Shown piece after piece: positions 5,575 to 6,191 of a DNA stretch of 6,191 nt. Source of the DNA: an uncultured Chlamydiae bacterium (GTDB taxonomy: Bacteria; Chlamydiota; Chlamydiia; Chlamydiales; CALBHK01); contig CALBHK010000154.1 in NCBI GenBank assembly GCA_937894565.1, positions 1-6,191 of the forward strand, written 5' to 3'. Positions within the stretch are counted from its first letter, which is position 1; each line of letters begins with the position of its first letter. The notes under the pieces are model-generated. The model was not told the origin of the DNA. It ran no database searches and was given only the letters and a program-made list of their open reading frames with translations. Both the position numbers and the translations under genes were made by a program.

Positions 5575-6156
5575 CTATTTCTTATTTAAAAATTCTAAAT
5601 GCTGCATTAACTTATATAAATGAGGGTGAAAATATAGGTCGTTTAACTCTTTAATATCCTCTATATCCTCATAAACTGCCTCATCAAATATACAACGCAC
5701 TGTATGTGTTATTAAAAATTCTTGCTCAAATTTATGCGCCAATCGATACAGCTCCTTAAATTCAATATCCTGAAAACAATCTGTAATTCGCCCTGTAGCC
5801 CACAAATAGGTAAAATCAAGATAGGCTTCAATCGTGCTATCTTCATACTCTGAACAATCAATTTTACATTCTTCATCTTCATTTGCAATCTCTTCCAAAT
5901 TAAGAAGAAAAAATTTCCCTCCATTCCAAAAGAGAGCCTCCCGATGGCAGAAATGACTTTTTGTCTTGCTCACTAACTGCACATCACAGTCCTGTTTAAC
6001 AAGATATTTATCATGTAAATCAGAAAAATCACACATCGAAAATGTTTTATTAAAAACAGGCCAATTTTCAATTGAAAAGGTGTATTTTTCCAGTTTTGTT
6101 AATTTATCATTAAATAAAAAATAATGAATTAGATATAGACTTAAAACTGATAACAT
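5575..6156 (-). CDS. BTB/POZ-like domain protein, possibly 5'-incomplete
   Basis: Its function is not established. The 193 residues contain a BTB/POZ-like pattern: CDVQLVSKTKSHF (57-69), HREAL (71-75), a variable acidic loop (88-106), STIEAYLDFTYLWATGRI (107-124) and FKELYRLAHKF (133-143). This mirrors the eukaryotic order SDV..., F.aHr.vL, ...eaF...l.yiYtg.l and ...LL.lAdkf. BTB domains dimerise and recruit Cullin-3 ubiquitin ligases in eukaryotes; bacterial copies are known mainly from amoeba-associated Chlamydiae and other intracellular bacteria. A hydrophobic N-terminus (about 1-15) could be a membrane segment. The ATG at 6156 has no visible ribosome binding site, and the frame stays open upstream to the right edge, so the true start may lie outside the window. 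GC is very low (about 25% in the 60 bases from 5581, against about 58% in the ald bases from 5041). It lies 9 nt upstream of ald on the same strand. The domain call rests on pattern reading only. Confidence 0.6.
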   Translation of the reverse strand: MLSVLSLYLIHYFLFNDKLTKLEKYTFSIENWPVFNKTFSMCDFSDLHDKYLVKQDCDVQLVSKTKSHFCHREALFWNGGKFFLLNLEEIANEDEECKIDCSEYEDSTIEAYLDFTYLWATGRITDCFQDIEFKELYRLAHKFEQEFLITHTVRCIFDEAVYEDIEDIKELNDLYFHPHLYKLMQHLEFLNKK

Positions 6157-6191
6157 TATTAATAATACTTGGTTTATAGTTTCAAAGTATT

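Noticed and set aside
5712..5924. 70-codon - frame inside the BTB-like gene
   Set aside because: Alternate frame of the longer gene; no recognisable domain.

Overview
This window most likely comes from a host-associated bacterium, with an environmental (amoeba-associated) member of the Chlamydiae as first guess and another intracellular lineage such as Legionella as the alternative. The reasons are a BTB/POZ-like protein of eukaryotic type beside ordinary bacterial metabolic genes, moderate to low GC, and a lipoprotein-type solute-binding protein. No rRNA or phylogenetic marker gene is present, so this assignment is an inference.

Layout. Bases 1-60 hold a small hairpin, possibly the tail of an upstream gene, and a partial copy of a repeat that recurs later. 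Bases 147-3973 on the + strand are a compact four-gene operon, potA-potB-potC-potD. It encodes a complete spermidine/putrescine-type ABC importer: ATPase, two permeases and a binding lipoprotein. The genes overlap by 1 nt (potA/potB), are separated by 10 nt (potB/potC) and overlap by 4 nt (potC/potD). A -10-like box at 113-118 lies just upstream of the preferred potA start. Bases 3974-4455 are noncoding. They contain a purine-rich tract and then a nested palindrome: outer arms of 86 and 87 bp (about 90% identical) enclosing AT-rich spacers and an inner 32-bp stem with a 19-nt loop. Outer and inner repeats are both built from a CRCAGAG-type unit. Bases 4456-5565 on the - strand encode alanine dehydrogenase (ald). 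Bases 5575-6156, also on the - strand and only 9 nt upstream of ald, encode a very AT-rich BTB/POZ-like protein whose frame is still open at the right edge.

How it fits together. The pot operon would import polyamines, possibly with altered specificity because several aromatic ligand residues of E. coli PotD are not conserved. Ald interconverts alanine with pyruvate and ammonia. The BTB-like protein is a candidate host-directed protein, since BTB domains act as Cullin-3 adaptors in eukaryotes. It appears to share a transcription unit with ald. The two units converge on the nested palindrome, which resembles a non-autonomous mobile element (MITE-like, TA-flanked) and may also influence transcript ends. 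The most unusual items are this palindrome with its third partial copy upstream of potA, and the BTB-ald gene pair.
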